From NCBI GenBank assembly GCA_016647705.1, contig CM028339.1:18246803-18310802 (forward strand): a stretch of DNA of 64,000 nt, read 5' to 3'. The position numbers and the translations under genes are program-made. Under the pieces are notes generated by a model. It did not search any database and was not told the DNA's origin. It was given only the letters and a program-made list of their open reading frames with translations. This DNA is from Eucommia ulmoides (taxonomy: Eukaryota > Streptophyta > Magnoliopsida > Garryales > Eucommiaceae). Each line of letters begins with the position of its first letter. The first letter of the stretch is position 1. Shown piece after piece: positions 62,760 to 64,000 of this stretch.

Positions 62760-64000
62760 TCCATTTAACACAAAAATAAGAATTTAATTGTCAAATTTTT
62801 AACTTAATTAGTATGATAAAAAAAATTAGTAATATTAAAATTTTAAAGATAAATATATTATTTATTTTAATTTTTGTTATTTTTATTACAAATAATAAAA
62901 AAATAGAAGGACAAAAAAAGTTCATGAGAGAAAATGTAAGTTTTTATTTTTAATATATTCAAAGTTTAAATGTTAAATTTAAATTAAAAAAGACCATTAA
63001 TCTATTTCATATTTTTTGAAATATGAGTTTTCCTCTTGACTTGAAAGTAGAATAGAGCAATCAATAACTTTTTAACTAGATGGAGAGCACGTGCGAGCCA
63101 CGTGCTTGTTATCTCTTTTATTTGATAAATTTATAACTTTTTTACATTATTTGTTCATTAAAGATCACATGAAAAATATGTATATTAATTTTTATTTTTA
63201 AATTAATGAAGATATATGGTATATATAAATTTCTTATTTCTTATAATGTTAAATATTGAAACTTGTTTAAAACCATTAATGGAAGTCACTTCATATAAAG
63301 AGATGACAAAGTTATATCTAGCTAAAAAATTGAAATTAATTGAATACAGACATTATACTCTAGATTAAATGATGATAAAAAAATACATAAATATAGTGCG
63401 TGTGAAATTTATCATGTCTTCTAATTAAGGGTGCAATTGTTACCCAAAAATTCGACCCGACCTGCCTTACCTGATGGCAGGTCAATCGGTTATAAATATT
63501 TTTTTTTCTTTAACCAAACCTGACCCATTCGAACCTAGAAATACTTTGGCTTGGGTACCAATCTACCCATACCTGATGCACCAAAACATGCCCGAACCCT
63601 AATAATATATATTTACCAAATATCCCCCTAAAACATGGCATATTACGAAAAGACTCCATATATAAATATAACCTTAATCAAATTCAGATCATTCTATTTC
63701 CAAATTCTAACCCTAGCGCCACTCTCATCTTCCTCTATTTCTCAATCCCAAAGTCATCATCGTCTATCAAACCCTAATAGATGATTCCTCAATTATTCTT
63801 GCTTCGATGATTCTTATGTTGTCTAATAATCTTGTCGCCAATGATTCCTGCGATGCTGTTGTTCGTCTCTGTCGATGGCTCTTGATCCGTCTCTGTCTCC
63901 TGCTCCGATCTAACGATATGTAAGTTTTTTTTTTTAATTCTTTAATGTGTTTCTTGATTGTTTCTCCATCTACATCTCAAATTTACAATTTTTTTCAAAT
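62760..64000. other. AT-rich right edge, possible start of another inverted-repeat element
   Basis: Nothing is recognised to 63420. From 63428 the sequence TTAAGGGTGCAATTGTTACC with GACCCGACC motifs looks like the left end of a hAT-like element of the kind at 47135, but the other end would be outside the window. CT-rich, more balanced sequence from 63700 could be an exon or 5' UTR; no frame is convincing. Confidence 0.35.

Overview
This is a plant nuclear window, most likely from a eudicot. It is AT-rich, its genes have GT-AG introns, and the space between genes is packed with plant transposons. Seven host genes can be supported by joining exons by eye: a 377-residue actin (11.6-15.4 kb, +), an intronless H3.1-like histone H3 (22.0 kb, +), the small subunit of carbamoyl phosphate synthetase CARA (31.8-37.0 kb, -), a BolA2-type protein (38.4-41.7 kb, -), the Sm-like protein LSM3 (43.9-46.4 kb, -), a GT-2-like trihelix transcription factor (50.7-52.7 kb, +) and an unnamed three-pass membrane protein (54.5-55.1 kb, +). 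They are ordinary nuclear genes, not an operon or pathway cluster. The species cannot be named from what is here.

Layout. 1-7044 is a broken Ty1/copia element of Sirevirus type whose 3' LTR (4927-7044) carries a 52-bp-period array of short palindromes. 7.0-11.1 kb holds LTR-element debris: a minus-strand gag-like fragment of the 'putative gypsy type transposon' family, a three-copy ~150-bp array, and a six-copy ~79-bp array of hairpins whose arms changed together. Then comes actin. 15.7-20.4 kb holds Tourist-like MITEs, a tiny TRIM-like LTR chain, and a 2.7-kb solo LTR with a matching 5-bp target duplication (TTGTT). H3 follows, then three more inverted-repeat elements (23.9-26.8 kb), two with dense internal minisatellites. 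26.8-31.7 kb is AT-rich with no convincing gene.

31.7-46.4 kb carries three minus-strand genes with transposon-laden introns: CARA (10 exons; as read, exon 4 has one extra base), BOLA2 (3 exons, one of only 23 nt; the 2.9-kb intron contains an Au-type SINE inside a MITE) and LSM3 (3 exons). Between BOLA2 and LSM3 lies a 1.2-kb element with ~190-bp terminal inverted repeats. 47.1-50.4 kb has a hAT-type element with a perfect 8-bp target duplication and a ~406-bp tandem duplication. The trihelix gene and the membrane-protein gene follow. 55.6-62.7 kb is a decayed plant L1-type LINE on the minus strand (ORF1, endonuclease, reverse transcriptase, RNase H) interrupted by a PIF/Harbinger-type element. 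The right edge is AT-rich and may begin another inverted-repeat element.

The strongest unusual signals are the covarying hairpin array, the palindromic LTR array, the near-complete set of TWA-flanked MITEs sharing a GTTTGGT terminus, the CARA frame problem, and the non-standard residues in H3. Nothing resembling a new enzymatic system was found.
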